Shown here in pieces: positions 34,946 through 46,379 of a stretch of DNA of 64,000 bases (position 1 is the stretch's first letter; each line of letters begins with the position of its first letter). Source of the DNA: Bettongia penicillata ogilbyi. Taxonomy: Eukaryota; Chordata; Mammalia; Diprotodontia; Potoroidae. Location of the stretch: the NCBI GenBank assembly GCA_023548195.1, contig JAJHZJ010000419.1, positions 62,001-126,000 of the forward strand, given 5' to 3'. Under the pieces are notes generated by a model that worked only from the letters and a program-made list of their open reading frames with translations, was not told the DNA's origin and made no database searches. A program made the position numbers and the translations under genes.

Positions 34946-35524
34946 ATAAAAGAAGAAAGATGATCTTTCTACTAGAGATGGAAGACTATGAATTTAATGG
35001 GAGTTCAAATGGTAAAGGGAAGGTAAGTTGGTTGAATAATTAAATCAAGTGGCAAGAGTGGTGTTTGAAATTACATGCCTAGACAACAACTTAAGACAAA
35101 TTATTCCTAGTAAAATTTGAAATTGTCAAAGCTACAAAAGTAAATGAATGAGGATTTAAGGTGGCCCTCACATTACCTTTAATCTGAAACCCATATGGCA
35201 AGGTTTAAGCATAAGCCATATCACCAAATGGGAGAGATCTGCCAAGGAAAACCTTTTCCTTTTCTTCCTCCACCATATTAATAGAGAGAACGGGCTTCCT
35301 AGATTCAGGTATGACTACAGAATCAACTCAGCTTCCTCATTACTACCACATGCTGATTGTGTATCTCTCTATAACAATAATTTAAAAAACACATCAATTA
35401 ATTGAATATGAATATCATGTAATTCCTACATACTCATTTTTTTCAGTTTTAGCATAACTAATTCTTTCAAATAATATCAATATGATATGGTTTTGAAGGT
35501 TTGGTGTATCCCTTTGACTTACTT
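34946..35524. other. Unassigned sequence
   Basis: No recognised repeat or gene. Confidence 0.5.
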
Positions 35525-35689
35525 CTATCTGAGTTTTCCTTATCTTGCCTAAAATATGAAACCCCAATCTGTATATAATATTCCATGAGCAAGGTTTTAT
35601 TGAAACTGTAAACCAAATTCTTCAGGTGCCATATTATATCAATAGCTCACACTGAGTTTGTAGTTCCCTGGGAGTCATAGACCTTGTGT

Positions 35690-35729
<40 letters not shown>

Positions 35730-35797
35730 CCTAACTACACATCTCTATTCTATATCTGTGAGGCTAATTTTTGACCCCACATATAGGTTTTTGGACA
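35525..35797 (-). mobile_element. CR1/L3 LINE fragment, antisense, first part
   Basis: Antisense CR1/L3 words occur in order: ‘cccaatctgtatataatattccatgagc’, ‘ccatattatatcaatagctcacactgag’ and ‘gtgaggctaatttttgacccc’. A (GT)n at 35,691-35,724 is inserted in it. It continues after the SINE at 36,053. Confidence 0.6.
35691..35724. repeat. (GT)n microsatellite
   Basis: An uninterrupted run of about 17 GT units inside the CR1/L3 relic. Confidence 0.95.
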
Positions 35798-36052
35798 GTT
35801 GATTTGGGTAGCGGATAGATTGCTGGGTCTGGAGTAAACAAGACTTATTTTATTGAGCTCAGATTGGACTTCTGACATTTAACAGCCAAAAACTTGATCC
35901 CAGGCAAGTCATTTAACCCTGTTTATCTCAATTTCCTCATCTGTAAAATGAGCTAGAGCAGTAAAAGAGAAACTACCAAAGTATATTTGCTAATCCCAAA
36001 TGGAGTCATGAATCAGACACAACTGAAACAACAAAAACACAAAAACAAAAAT
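35798..36052 (+). mobile_element. MIR-core SINE splitting a CR1/L3 relic
   Basis: ‘gggtagcggatagattgctgggtctggagt’ (head), ‘caggcaagtcatttaaccc’, ‘cctcatctgtaaaatgagc’, ‘aatggagtcatgaatcagacac’ and ‘aactgaaacaacaaaaac’ (tail). This is a near complete marsupial SINE. Confidence 0.85.
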
Positions 36053-36205
36053 GAGACTTTGCTTTGACTCATCTTTAATTTTGCCTACTTAATTTTAATC
36101 TACTATTCTAGTCTTCTGATGTCTTTCTAGATGCTAATTTTATTATCCAATACATTAGCTAATTCTTTCCATTTCAAGCAATTGTATAGATGCATATGTG
36201 CAAAA
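36053..36205 (-). mobile_element. CR1/L3 LINE fragment, antisense, second part
   Basis: ‘tctactattctagtcttctgatgtctttc’, ‘tattatccaatacattagctaattc’ and ‘atttcaagcaa’ continue the CR1/L3 antisense order, indicating one older element cut by the SINE. Confidence 0.55.
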
Positions 36206-36510
36206 TTACAAAATGAGTAAATGTGTCTTGGTACTATCTTTTTTTCAGTCAACTAGCTGATTATAACTAATAGTTCAATTCATTTCACTTTAATGAAAAT
36301 TTGTTAAGGTACTGTTGTCTAGAAGATAGGGTACTCAAAAACCTTCACTGGGAATCAAAATAGAAATAGAAAGGTGACAATTTCTGATGTCAAAATTACA
36401 ACAAATTAGGAGAAAGAACACAAATTCATTATTATTTGGAAGGGTTCATTTGACTTTCTGAAACTAAGGAATATTTTACAATTTTCTATAGCAGTTTATT
36501 ATTATTTATT

Positions 36511-36922
36511 GGATGGATATTACCTAAATCAAGATTGGCACCCCAAGGAATACATGTATTGACTGGAGTGATTCTAATTATCAAAGAGAAATTATTGTGA
36601 CATTTCAAAATTTAGATGAAGAACCCATACAGTTTTCTGAAAATGATGGAATAGTTCAAGCGATTACTATTCCTTGTGAAACAGTACCTCTTGTGAAAAT
36701 TGACCCTCCTTCTGAAATAACTAGCACAGGAACTGAATGGTTGGGTTTCACTGATAGAATAAAATTGGGAACTAAAGTATCAGTGAAATGGAAGCTAGAC
36801 AACATTCCAAAGGCTGTGGAAATTATAGCACATGGCAAAAGATAATAGTGTGACTATTGTTTATTCAGGAGAAGATGATGACCAAATTTTGCCCTTAATT
36901 CTTATATTCTGTTGTGAATGAG
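36511..36922 (+). pseudogene. dUTPase remnant of an ERV-L-type (class III) endogenous retrovirus pol
   Basis: dUTPases hydrolyse dUTP to keep uracil out of DNA; ERV-L elements carry one downstream of integrase. Here one frame (from 36,511) has a motif-2-like block (PKSRLA, then G-I-H-V) followed by the G-V-I that opens motif 3. A frameshift at about 36,570-36,576 moves motif 3 (NYQREI) to the next frame. That frame continues with a motif-4-like block (DGIVQAI) and reads to 36,844. Another shift near 36,838 lets the frame run on to a stop at about 36,920. The C-terminal segment after motif 4 and the lack of any env after it fit ERV-L. Motif 1 is not recognisable and the glycine-rich motif 5 is poor. 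Inactive. Alternative: another retroviral dUTPase; a host DUT pseudogene fits less well. Confidence 0.55.
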
Positions 36923-37760
36923 GGGCTATGAGAATGACTCCATGAACTTTAGAAGCACAGCTGACCCTATGTCTACCCTGCTTCTGGTTGATGTCTCCTT
37001 ATTTCCTTTTGGCTTTTTGTCTGTTATACTTGTTTGCTAGATTTGTTTCCTGCAGGTTTGGTACCCTCCCCCGTAGATGCCTCATTGTTTAAGCCAGATA
37101 TCATCCTCTGTCCAAGACTATAATGTGCCACCCCTGGTCCTGTCATTGGCCAAGCTCCATGGGCCAAATAAAGAACTGACCTCTCAAATGAAATGTATTG
37201 GGACAGAGACAACTCCATGTACATTTTCAGCAAGGGGTAGCTATAGAAGAAGAGACCTCCACCCATTATCCCAAGATTTTAGGCCCCATTCATTCGAGGG
37301 AGGAATAAAGGGTATTTGTCCTCAAGTACCACCCTAAGATAATGCTTTAGGTGTTTATTTTGTGTGACCCCTGTTATACTAAAGTTCTATTGACACCAGT
37401 TGCCTAAGATAATGTTTTAAATGCTGTTTTTCTATTATCCCTGTTATAGTTCTGTTGATACCAGTTGCCCCACTGACCTATGCTATACATATGAAAGGTC
37501 TTGGGTCTGAATGTAAAGATACTTGAAATGGGAAGATCTTCCCCATTCTTTAATAGGATCATGTATCCTGCTTAAACCACATGGATGCTGAAGTCACATG
37601 TGGTGGAAGGAACTTGCTGAATGGTGAAACTAGAAGCATGGAGCAGAATTGGGAGGAAGTTGGTTGGAGTTATTAGGAAGAGGGAAAAATAATGCAGGCA
37701 GGCAAGAAGAGTTAATATTTTAGCATTTGCTTCTAGGAGGTTCCTGGCCCTGGTGGGGGC
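36923..37760 (+). other. Unassigned region after the ERV-L relic; possible 3' LTR
   Basis: It directly follows the dUTPase remnant, where an ERV-L 3' LTR would lie. It has AATAAA at about 37,165 and 37,303 and a 70-bp tandem duplication. I could not define TG…CA ends or find a matching 5' LTR, so the LTR call is inference only. Confidence 0.3.
37334..37469 (+). repeat. 70-bp tandem duplication, two diverged units
   Basis: ‘cctaagataatg(c/t)ttta’ at 37,333 recurs 70 bp later at 37,403. Both units end with ‘ttctattgacaccagttgcc’-type sequence. The second unit is about 66 bp. Confidence 0.85.
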
Positions 37761-39504
37761 AGGGTTTGACCCTTACAGTGCTATTGTGTATTAACTCCTT
37801 GGTTACTATGACAGATTTGGCTTTTTGCTGTTGTGATTTGGCTTTCTGAAAAAATGTTTTTCTTCTTCCTTTTATATGGAGAGTCTGTTATACTTCACAA
37901 TTCAGAAGTATACTGACATATTCATAGTTATCATTGATGCTAGGAATATTACCTCGGAGTGACTGGATTACAATGCATGCATATTTTTTGGGTTATTGTG
38001 AGAAGAACACTCACCAAACTGAACACAATATGGATTTCCTTATTAATGTTGTTAGCTAGTGCTGGTGGTCTGAGAATGTGTAAAATTATTCTGACAAAAT
38101 AATCTTTTAACTATTTACAATTATTCATTTGCTGTTCAAGGAAGGCATCATCTTACTCATTTTTAAGAGCACGTATCCTAGAATTGGGACTAAATAAGCA
38201 TCAATATTTTTTTAAAGTATTTCACAACTCTTTGTTTTCATTAAAACTAGCCTAAAATAATGCATTGCAATATTATTTCTTTGGTCTCTAAGATCTTTTG
38301 ATATTAAATGACATAGAGCAAGTATTTTAGTGAACTAATTTGTTTAATATGAAGATTAATTCAGAAAAACATGTTCTATGGTTACCGATGGAAATAAAAT
38401 GTGTTTATGGAATACACATCTCTGAGCCTTACTATAATTATCCAAATTCCCAATAAAAGGTTCTCTTCAATAGACCACTGGGTGTTTTAAAAATAACTCA
38501 TCTTTAATTTGCAGTTCACTATCTGCCAAACTTTACTCTTCTGTAGTCATAACTTTTATGAATGCTGAACTCTTTACTGCCCACAATGGATATATTATAT
38601 CCTGCAAATTCAGTTATTACTATTTTCTTCAGTGAGAAAGAACCACTAATGACTCTTGGCTACCATTTTCTAATTTCATTTTATCCACCTTCCAATCTAC
38701 TGTGTGGAGCAAACTATGATGGTTGGTCATGTTTTGATAATTTGTCACACACTTTTTAACCTTTGAAATAATTACATTGTTCATGATGACTAAGGCTATT
38801 AGTTTAATAACCATAATTAGTTATAATTATGCAAAATGGGGATGTTAGGTAATGGCATCTTCTGTTAGTTGTTCTCCATAGAACTCATTAACGATATTTA
38901 TGGCCACTTACAAAACAAAGTGCCTTATCCATATGCTGAGTGGCCTGTAAACCATAGTGTCAACTGAAATAGGCCCATTGGACACCCACTTTTCTCATTG
39001 TTAGCTCATGGCAATTAATAGTTAGCATGTGTCTGCTGGTGACAAATTAATCACTTGATTTCAGTTATTTATATTATTCCAAATAATAATTTTAGTGTCC
39101 CTTCCAACCCCTCCATTGACATGATGAATTTTTCTGAATATTATGATACAATCTTCCTCACCTTTGCTTCCTAGAAAATACTTAGACAGATGAAGTAAGG
39201 AAGGAATATAGAAATCTTTACCACATGGGGAAGTATGAATAATATTTCACTGAATGGCATGGAATTGGTTTTAATCCTAGTTAAATGTTTATATTCTGTA
39301 ATCATCAAGAACAGAAATTTGTAACTTGAGTCAATGGAAAAATTTCAGGGGATTCATGAACTTGGGAGAATAAAAGGTGAAGCTGATCATCACCAGCAAT
39401 TCCTGCTTTCTGAATATGAAGCACAAAAGAAAGAATGAATAACTTGTCCTTTTTATTTTCTACCTTAAAGCTCTCAAACCTTTGAAAAAGTGATAATACC
39501 TGAT
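37761..39504. other. Unassigned unique-looking sequence
   Basis: 1.7 kb without a repeat or gene that I can support. Composition is ordinary AT-rich DNA. Confidence 0.5.
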
Positions 39505-39507
39505 TAT

Positions 39508-39604
39508 ACATACATATATATATACACACACACAAACACACACACACACACATATATAGGTGTATATGTATATACCTATATATGTGTGTGTGTGTGTGTG
39601 TGTG
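39508..39604. repeat. TA/CA/TG microsatellite with 26-bp perfect inverted repeat
   Basis: 39,536-39,561 (CA run then ATATATAGGT) is the exact reverse complement of 39,574-39,599 (ACCTATATAT then TG run), with a 12-base loop. Confidence 0.93.
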
Positions 39605-39814
39605 CATGGCTCCATTAGATTGGGTGAATAGTGTATTGTGAATGTTATTTTAAAACATTTCATATTCAACAATTGGGTCTGTATCCAAATAAATAATACA
39701 AGGTACAAATATGAGCAAATTAATTTCTGGAGAGAGGGAACACCAATACCTGTAGAGATAAGGAAAGTTCTCATATGGAAGGTGGGATGTAGAAGGAAAG
39801 GATTCTAAAAGTCA

Positions 39815-39868
39815 GTGACTGGCATAATGTAGACTTTAATAAATGTGGTTTTTTTTGATTGATTGCAA
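39815..39868 (+). mobile_element. Possible L2 tail
   Basis: ‘gactggcataatgtagactttaataaatgtgg’-like order resembles ‘tggcacatagtaggcacttaataaatg’. Short. Confidence 0.4.
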
Positions 39869-40479
39869 AGGGAGCATGTTTCATGAAGGACTTGGGAATT
39901 ACTTTTCTCTCTTTGAGAGAAAACAATTGTAATGGTTTCTTCTACTCCTTCTTCTAAAATATGACCTAATATATGAATGGACATTCAAGTGTGGCAATTT
40001 AACTACATGTAATCATCTTTTCACTACTTAACTTTTCAGTGTTTCAGTAAGTTTCAGATCTCAGAGATTTGGGTGCTCCATCGATAGTACAGATCAATAT
40101 CCAGCCATGTTTTTCTTCCAGTTTTGTGCAATCCTTCTGAAAAAAATACATATATACAAACATATGTGTGTGTTTGTGTGTATTATGGAATTGTTATCTT
40201 TCTTGACAAGAAATAAATCCACATAGATATGTAATAATATAAAGATAGAAAATGTATTTCATATACACATATACATATATATACATATATATTTTTACAT
40301 GTATACATACACACACATCACTAAGAGAGGCCCCCCTCATGTAACAATAGAGTGTCAGTCTGACTCAAATGGAGGTAAAATAGACATTTCTAACTTATTT
40401 TCTCTTCAACCTTCACCAAGGGAGAATTTAAAGTCTTGTCAGAAGGATAAGGACAAGGTTGGGTTCAGAAATTTGACCA
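39869..40479. other. Unassigned sequence with CA/TA-rich patches
   Basis: Degenerate TA/CA stretches at about 40,145-40,185 and 40,255-40,318. Nothing else recognised. Confidence 0.5.
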
Positions 40480-40592
40480 CTCTCATCTCCTCAGAGAGTG
40501 GGGGAACTTAACATTTCTAGGCCTCAAATTCTCCATCTCTAAAAAAGAACACATTGATCTAAACAACATTTAAGGTTCTTTCCAGCAATAAA
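40480..40592 (+). mobile_element. Possible MIR fragment
   Basis: ‘ctcaaattctccatctct’ and ‘aggttctttccagc’ follow the order of the MIR 3' half. Confidence 0.4.
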
Positions 40593-40774
40593 TATATAAT
40601 ATATAAGTTGTCAGATATAAAATACTACTTGTAAAAGCATTTATATTACCTCTTCATGACTTAATCAAAGATATATTCAATGCACATGCAGATTATTCTG
40701 AGAAACATTTTGTTAAGATATGAATATAGACATGAGTTGATAATTACACGTATTTTCTAGATCACTTTCCTCCA

Positions 40775-41012
40775 CTAATTATTATATTGCTGTTGTCCAG
40801 TTATTAAAGTCACATTTTGCTCTTCATGACCCCATGTGGGATTTCTTAGCAAAGATACTGGAGGGTTCTGACATATAAGAGGAAATTGAAGTAAAATGGC
40901 TAAAGTCCCTTGTTTGGGGTCACACAACTGGTAACTATCTGAAGCCACATTTGAACTCAGGTCTCCCTGACTCCTTCCTCTGTACTCCATCCAGTATACC
41001 ACCTAGCTTTCA
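40775..41012 (-). mobile_element. Marsupial MIR-core SINE, antisense, full length
   Basis: ‘tgaccccatgtgggatttcttagcaaagatactggag’-type tail, ‘ggggtcacacaactggtaac’, ‘ttgaactcaggtctccctgactcc’ and ‘ccatccagtataccacctagct’ are the antisense tail, core and tRNA-like head. Confidence 0.88.
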
Positions 41013-41779
41013 CCAATAGTACTTGATTTTTTTTTTAATTTTGGAAGCTTCCTCTCTTTTTTCTATCTCAAGAATCAATTCCTCAGCACCCTAGAAATTA
41101 TAATACTTCCCCTTTGACCCTCCTTTGTGTATACCTGGTCTAGCCTCATTTTATTTTTTTTTCCTGGAATTTCAAAATCTTCAAGCACTACATTTAGAGT
41201 CATGATATTTGCATCAAATATTGGTGTCTCAATAGTCATCAACGGTAAAAAAAAAAAAATATTGCTACAGAAATGTTTATAGAGGTTTTCCTCTAAAAAA
41301 AGTGTTATTTTCTTCTCATTTAATTCTTATATGTCATTGGGATGATCCAGCCTATCTGGACTTCTTGACAGGCTTTCTATAAAAGTATTTTCCTTTCTAC
41401 TAGTCCTTGGTGTTTTATGAAATTATATTCCTCTTAATTTTCTATCCATTTCATCTGTGAGATGTCATAAACATGCTTTAAAATGTTTTTTCCCTTAACT
41501 GACATGTTTCTGTTCTTGCCCAAGAGAACAAATATTTTTTGATAGAGGTATTTATATGCTTTTTCACAGCCACTATGGAAGTTGATTGACATTATATAAA
41601 TTTTCCTAGAAAATACTTTTGTTGATATCTGTTCTTTATCCTTTTCCCATTTTCCCCAGTGCCAACATTTTGTTGAAACAGGCTAAGGTATAGTTTCCTT
41701 AAGTGTGGTTCATATTTTCTCATTTTAATTATTTATTCTAGTTTAGCATTGATTTTGATTTTCCTCTAAATTAAAATAG
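41013..41779. other. Unassigned sequence
   Basis: T-rich non-coding DNA. No recognised element. Confidence 0.5.
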
Positions 41780-41930
41780 GACAATATTGTTGATAGAAAA
41801 CTGGCTTTAAAAACAGCAAGACTTGTATTTAGTACTCCTGAGAAATTCTAGGTGAGTGACTTCTGGGCAAGTCACTTAATCTTTCAGTGCTCTAGGCAGC
41901 TCTCTAAGAAGCTAAGAGGCAAAATATAGA
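41780..41930 (+). mobile_element. MIR-core SINE variant
   Basis: ‘tctgggcaagtcacttaatctttcagtgctctaggcagctctctaag’-type core. The ‘gctctaggcaactctctaag’ variant is a common marsupial SINE subfamily. Confidence 0.65.
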
Positions 41931-41934
41931 ACTA

Positions 41935-42095
41935 GACTGAAGATAGGAAGAGCTTCTTTGATTCCTGCCTTAGATTTTCACAAGGTGAATGACCCAAGGC
42001 AAATCACTTACCCTCTATCAGCCTCAGTTTTCCTATCTATAAAATGGGAGTGATAATAGTATTCACAGCATTGCTATAACAATCAAATATCATGG
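41935..42095 (+). mobile_element. MIR-core SINE fragment
   Basis: ‘ggaagagcttctttgattcc’, ‘aggcaaatcacttaccctc’ and ‘cagcctcagttttcctatctataaaatggg’ are the core and 3' part in sense. Confidence 0.72.
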
Positions 42096-42199
42096 GTTGG
42101 AGGGAGAGATTTATAGAAATGGAAACATATCAAAAAGAAAGCAGCAACAGAGAGACGTGGAGGTATGTGAGAGAGAACGATGGTCCATTTTTCTTCTTT

Positions 42200-42445
42200 A
42201 ATAATATCTAACATTTTTTCAGAGTTTCAAGGTTTGAAAAATTCCTCACACATATAATTTTTTATTTTATTCCTTATTTTATCCCATATTCACACTGGAA
42301 AGAAGGACTATCATTTTCTTCATTATGTAAATGAAACTGAAACTGACAAAAGTGATTTCCCCATGCTTATACTGCTAATGTCTGAAGCCATATTTGAATT
42401 CAGGTGTTCCTGATTCCGTGTTTGGCACTCTTTCCACAGGTAGAT
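42200..42445 (-). mobile_element. MIR-core SINE, antisense
   Basis: ‘cttcattatgtaaatgaaactgaaact’, ‘tgtctgaagccatatttgaattcaggtgttcctgattcc’-type order and ‘cactctttccacagg’ are antisense core and head. Confidence 0.72.
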
Positions 42446-43689
42446 ACTAATGATTCTTCCACTTGATAATCTTTCAGATACACAATGACAGCTAAACTGC
42501 CCATCTAAATCTTTCCTTCTTCTGCTTAAATAGTCTTACTTCTTTCACACTATTCTGATATTTCGTGATCTATATCCCTCCATTGTTTTAGTTATTCAGG
42601 TAAATCAAAAAAGCAAAGTATTCATCATTAGTTCATTCAACTTTATTTCCTTCTTCTTCTCCCTTCCCCTTAATTACATTTGTCAAATGACAAATGATTT
42701 CTTTAAAATTTGCCTTCCACTTTTTTACATGACAATGTTGAGATACAAATACCTTTAAAAATCTAGGATTTGCTCAAAAGTTGAACAGCACAAAAGGAGC
42801 AGGAACATAGGGCTTTTCAAATCAATAAACTGGACAAATAAGACTGTGGAACAGTACTCATTACACAGAAACATTGCTTTGAAAAAATGTTCAATTTCAC
42901 ATGCTTATCAAGGAACAAAATAAGATCATTGAAACTTAAGCATTTAAACAAAAAGCAATTTATATAAATGACATTCATGTTGTTTACCTCTATTCTGATC
43001 ATATTGGCTTCTATTTCAATATTTAAATATATTTTTTCTAGTACACATGCATGATAAAACCACAATCCAGCATAGCAGTGCTGTAATGGCCCTGTTGTTT
43101 TAAATACAAGACATATGATAAAATCAATCTACATGACACACAAGATAGTCTAAATGATCTTCTTGGAAGGAAGTCAAGTAAGTGGTTGGGAGAGGTGATA
43201 GTGGAGGGAGAAAATAATTCTTAAAGTACTTTATATTTCAAAGCCTCTGGAGACTATTTGAATGCATTTTACTCTTGTGTTTTCATGATTTTTAAATGAG
43301 CTTTTTGATGGTAGTAGAAAGTCAACTTTAATTTAGAATTCGATGACAGTTTTGTTCCCTGTATTCTATTTCTTAATAATCTAAAGAAAAATTATGAATT
43401 GTATTACATAATAAGTATGATTTATTATTCACTGTAATCACATATTTCCCTTTTGGAGAGGCATTTACAGGACATGAAGACATTAACAGCAAAATTGTAA
43501 TCGTGAAAATTAAATAACTTGCATTTAACTAGAAACCATAATATTTACAAAATCATAATATTTATCTCAAATCTTTTGAGGAGATAAACTTACATCTGAA
43601 TAAATCTCACATGTTTCTACTATAGTCCTACATTAAGAGTATGAACATCTATCACAAAGCCTTTGCCCATACCTATATGTTCATATATC
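42446..43689. other. Unassigned sequence
   Basis: 1.2 kb of AT-rich DNA. No gene or repeat assigned. Confidence 0.5.
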
Positions 43690-43915
43690 AAGGACCTTTG
43701 ATTCTATGGCTATAGGAACTCCAGGTGTGTAAATGCTCTCTACCAACAATAATCACAAACCACCTCTAACATATAATCTTGGAAACCTTCCTGAACCTCA
43801 ATGGCAAGTGATTTGTCCATGTTGATATATTTAGGTGTCAAAAGTGGAGTCTGAACCCAGATCATCCTGACTTCAAGTCTGACTCTCCATTATGTCATAT
43901 AGTCTCTCTGTTGTT
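43690..43915 (-). mobile_element. MIR-core SINE variant, antisense
   Basis: ‘aggaactccagg’, ‘ctctaccaacaataatcacaaacc’, ‘agtgatttgtccatg’, ‘ctgaacccagatcatcctgac’ and ‘tctgactctccattatgtcata’ match the antisense of the ‘ggagtttcctc’ SINE variant. Confidence 0.7.
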
Positions 43916-44409
43916 TCTAGACTGCGACTTGTGGTTGCTGCTATTGTTTTTAACTCATTTGTATTTCATTCTATGGAGATCAGAGGTAAATGACACTGGA
44001 CCAAATTAGTATTCTACTGTTATCTTACATCCAATGTTCACAGCCCAAGGGGAGAAAATAACTTTTTAGTAGACTAAAAGTATTAGAATTAAGACAATCT
44101 TCTGTATACCCATTGAAAAAGTCATCAGTATATTGCTAACGACACGACAAAAAGGATCATTTGTATGTCATACTGCTCCATAATGATGTTGATTTCCTCT
44201 GCCGGGTTTCTTTATGTTGCAGTCCTCACATTCCATCTGGTGTGGTAATGCCATATAAAACACAACAACAACTCTTTTATGAATTAACGCTCTATCTGGT
44301 TGAATTGTGGTCAGCATTTTGGTTTGTGATAATGCTCCTGTTCTAGGATAAGAATGAGTTAATAATAAAAATAGAAACCACAGCTCACCATCTAGAAACC
44401 CACAGGGGC
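43916..44409. other. Unassigned sequence
   Basis: No recognised element or gene. Confidence 0.5.
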
Positions 44410-44552
44410 AATATGACAAAGTGGATAGAATGCAGGAAATCAGAAAGACACTTAATTGTGTCACTATTGGGCAAATCTTGAGTTTCAGGGAATTCCTTAA
44501 GACTGCTACAGATGAACTGCTATCTGTGTCGGTAGAAGAGTCTGTCAATGTT
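44410..44552 (+). mobile_element. SINE variant fragment
   Basis: ‘acaaagtggatagaatgcagg’ (head) and ‘gggcaaatcttgag’ followed by ‘aattccttaagactgctaca’ match the same variant subfamily in sense. Confidence 0.55.
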
Positions 44553-44784
44553 GTTGCTTTATGAAATAGCAAATGAATAATTATTATTTTCCCATTAATA
44601 TCCCCTTGACTTAAAAACATCTTTCCAATTACTAAATAAATGATTGGGATGAATAATCAGGTTTATTATGTAATATAATTCATACTTAGAAAAAAATATC
44701 CTTGGGGTTATGGGAAAACAGGATTCTGGAAACAAAACTCTATTATATTCCACAGAAACTCTCTTACTACCTAAAGTAAATGTT

Positions 44785-45000
44785 GTGGAAGGAGTAGAGG
44801 CAGAACAGTACTTGGAATCAAGGAGACCCACATTTGTATTCTGTCTGAGGTATGTACTAGCTTGGTGACTCTGGGTTAGTCACCTATTCTCTGTGTACCT
44901 AATAGAATCTATCTCACACCATTTCAGAGAACAGTTGACATTTGTAATACTTTGTAAACCTGAAAGTGCTATATAAATGTTAATGATTACTACTGTTGTT
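44785..45000 (+). mobile_element. MIR-core SINE
   Basis: ‘cttggaatcaaggagacccac’, ‘tactagcttggtgactctgggttagtcacc’, ‘gtaatactttgtaaacctgaaagtgctatataaatgt’-type terminal order. Complete core and 3' end. Confidence 0.8.
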
Positions 45001-45004
45001 TAAT

Positions 45005-45125
45005 TTTCCTTCTTGAAAAGAATCAATGACATCATGAAGGTGATGTCATGACCTGCAAGGCAATTGGATTTAAATGAAGCAGGGCTGTGCAAAATCACCA
45101 GCCTCACTGTCACTTAGCTGCCACT
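45005..45125 (-). mobile_element. Marsupial SINE tail fragment, antisense
   Basis: ‘aatgacatcatgaaggtgatgtcatgac’-like sequence, ‘tgcaaaatcaccagcctcact’, antisense to the tail of the SINE at 51,486-51,820 (‘gaggctggtgacctgcac’). Confidence 0.65.
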
Positions 45126-45183
45126 CTATTTAACAGCAGAATTCATTAAAGACCTGGACTTGCTCATGGATACTACCATAGAA

Positions 45184-45432
45184 GGAGCTAAGTGGCACAG
45201 TGGCTAGAGCACTGAGTCTGGAGTAAGGAAGCTGTCAGCTCAAATCTGGCCTCAGTCACTTACTGAATAAGTAACCCTGGTTAAGTCACTTAATTTCTTT
45301 GCTTTAGTTTCCACAACTGTAATGGGGATAATAGTAGTACCTACCTCACAGGACTGTTGTAAGGATCAAATGAGATAATATTTGTAAAAAGCACTTAAAA
45401 TAGCACATGGCACATGGTAGGTGCTATTAATG
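45184..45432 (+). mobile_element. MIR-core SINE, full length
   Basis: ‘ggagctaagtggcacagtggctagagcactg’ (head), ‘tcagtcacttactgaataag’, ‘ctgtaatggggataatagtag’, ‘cacaggactgttgtaaggatcaaatgag’ and ‘cacatggtaggtgctatt’ (3' end). It is among the best preserved SINEs in the window. Confidence 0.9.
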
Positions 45433-45435
45433 CTT

Positions 45436-45516
45436 AGTATAGTGCTTATTAGTATATATGCTTATTATTATAGTGCTTATTAATATATATGCTTATTAGT
45501 ATAATGCTTATTACCT
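45436..45516 (+). repeat. 31-bp tandem repeat at the end of a SINE
   Basis: ‘a(g/a)tgcttatt’ recurs at 45,441, 45,472 and 45,503, a period of 31 bp and about 2.6 units. The repeated words derive from the SINE's terminal ‘taatgcttag’. Confidence 0.88.
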
Positions 45517-46379
45517 TCCCTTCTTAAACTGAAGACTATTCTCTATATGTAAAGAACTAGAACCACAGCAATGAAAATATTATTTTTCCATATCATTAGT
45601 AATAATCAATCTGAATATTCATTAGGTAGGAAATACAGAGGTAAAGTGGCCAAGATCATGACAGTAACTCAGTATGTAATATTGTTTTATAGATATGTCT
45701 GAAAATCTATTTATTAAAAGGACTAGTTATAAATTATATAGTAATATTTAGTTGAATAAATGATGTGTGCATTTTTTAATATATTTTCCCTTTTATTTGT
45801 GTAGTTAGAGATTATTAGAAATGCAATACAGGGAGATCTGCTAACCAGGTACCTTTAACACAGATTTTCAAATGAAGAAACTGATGTAGTTCAGTTTGGG
45901 GTTGAACCTAGCTACATTAGACAGTGAGAACACCTCAGTATTCCATCAGTTTGAGTTTCCTCTGCCAGATTAGATAACCAATTACTATGCTATGTGGTAC
46001 TTATATGGTTCTTGAGACTAAGGAGAGGGGATTCATCCTTCAACCTTCTGTGTGGGTCCTTGAAGGTATTTTTGGGTCCAACAACTGGGCTTTTCTTGAC
46101 TAGTGCCAATTTGATGGGAGTATTAGGCTTTATTATCTTAAAAGGGATAGATATAGATATAAATGGTCTCATAGGGCAAAATGATTTTAAATTTATTATA
46201 GATTGAAATCACTTGTTCTTCACTCCCTCAGGTTAATAAGGGAAAAAAATGTTAACATAGAGATAGATCTGCAAGTAGAAGGAATATATTTTCATCGTGG
46301 TTTCTTTGAATATCATGGCTCACTGTACTTATAAATGTAGACAAGTCTTTTTTACATTTGATCATAATTAGAAAATTGC
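45517..46379. other. Unassigned sequence
   Basis: AT-rich. Only a doubtful antisense MIR trace near 45,870-45,960. No gene. Confidence 0.45.

Noticed and set aside
36923..37760. Confident LTR call
   Set aside because: TG…CA ends, primer-binding site and a paired LTR could not be shown, so it is listed only as possible.
44168..44620. 150-codon minus-strand frame
   Set aside because: It overlaps a SINE variant at 44,410-44,552, shows no domain and no splice context, and is treated as chance.
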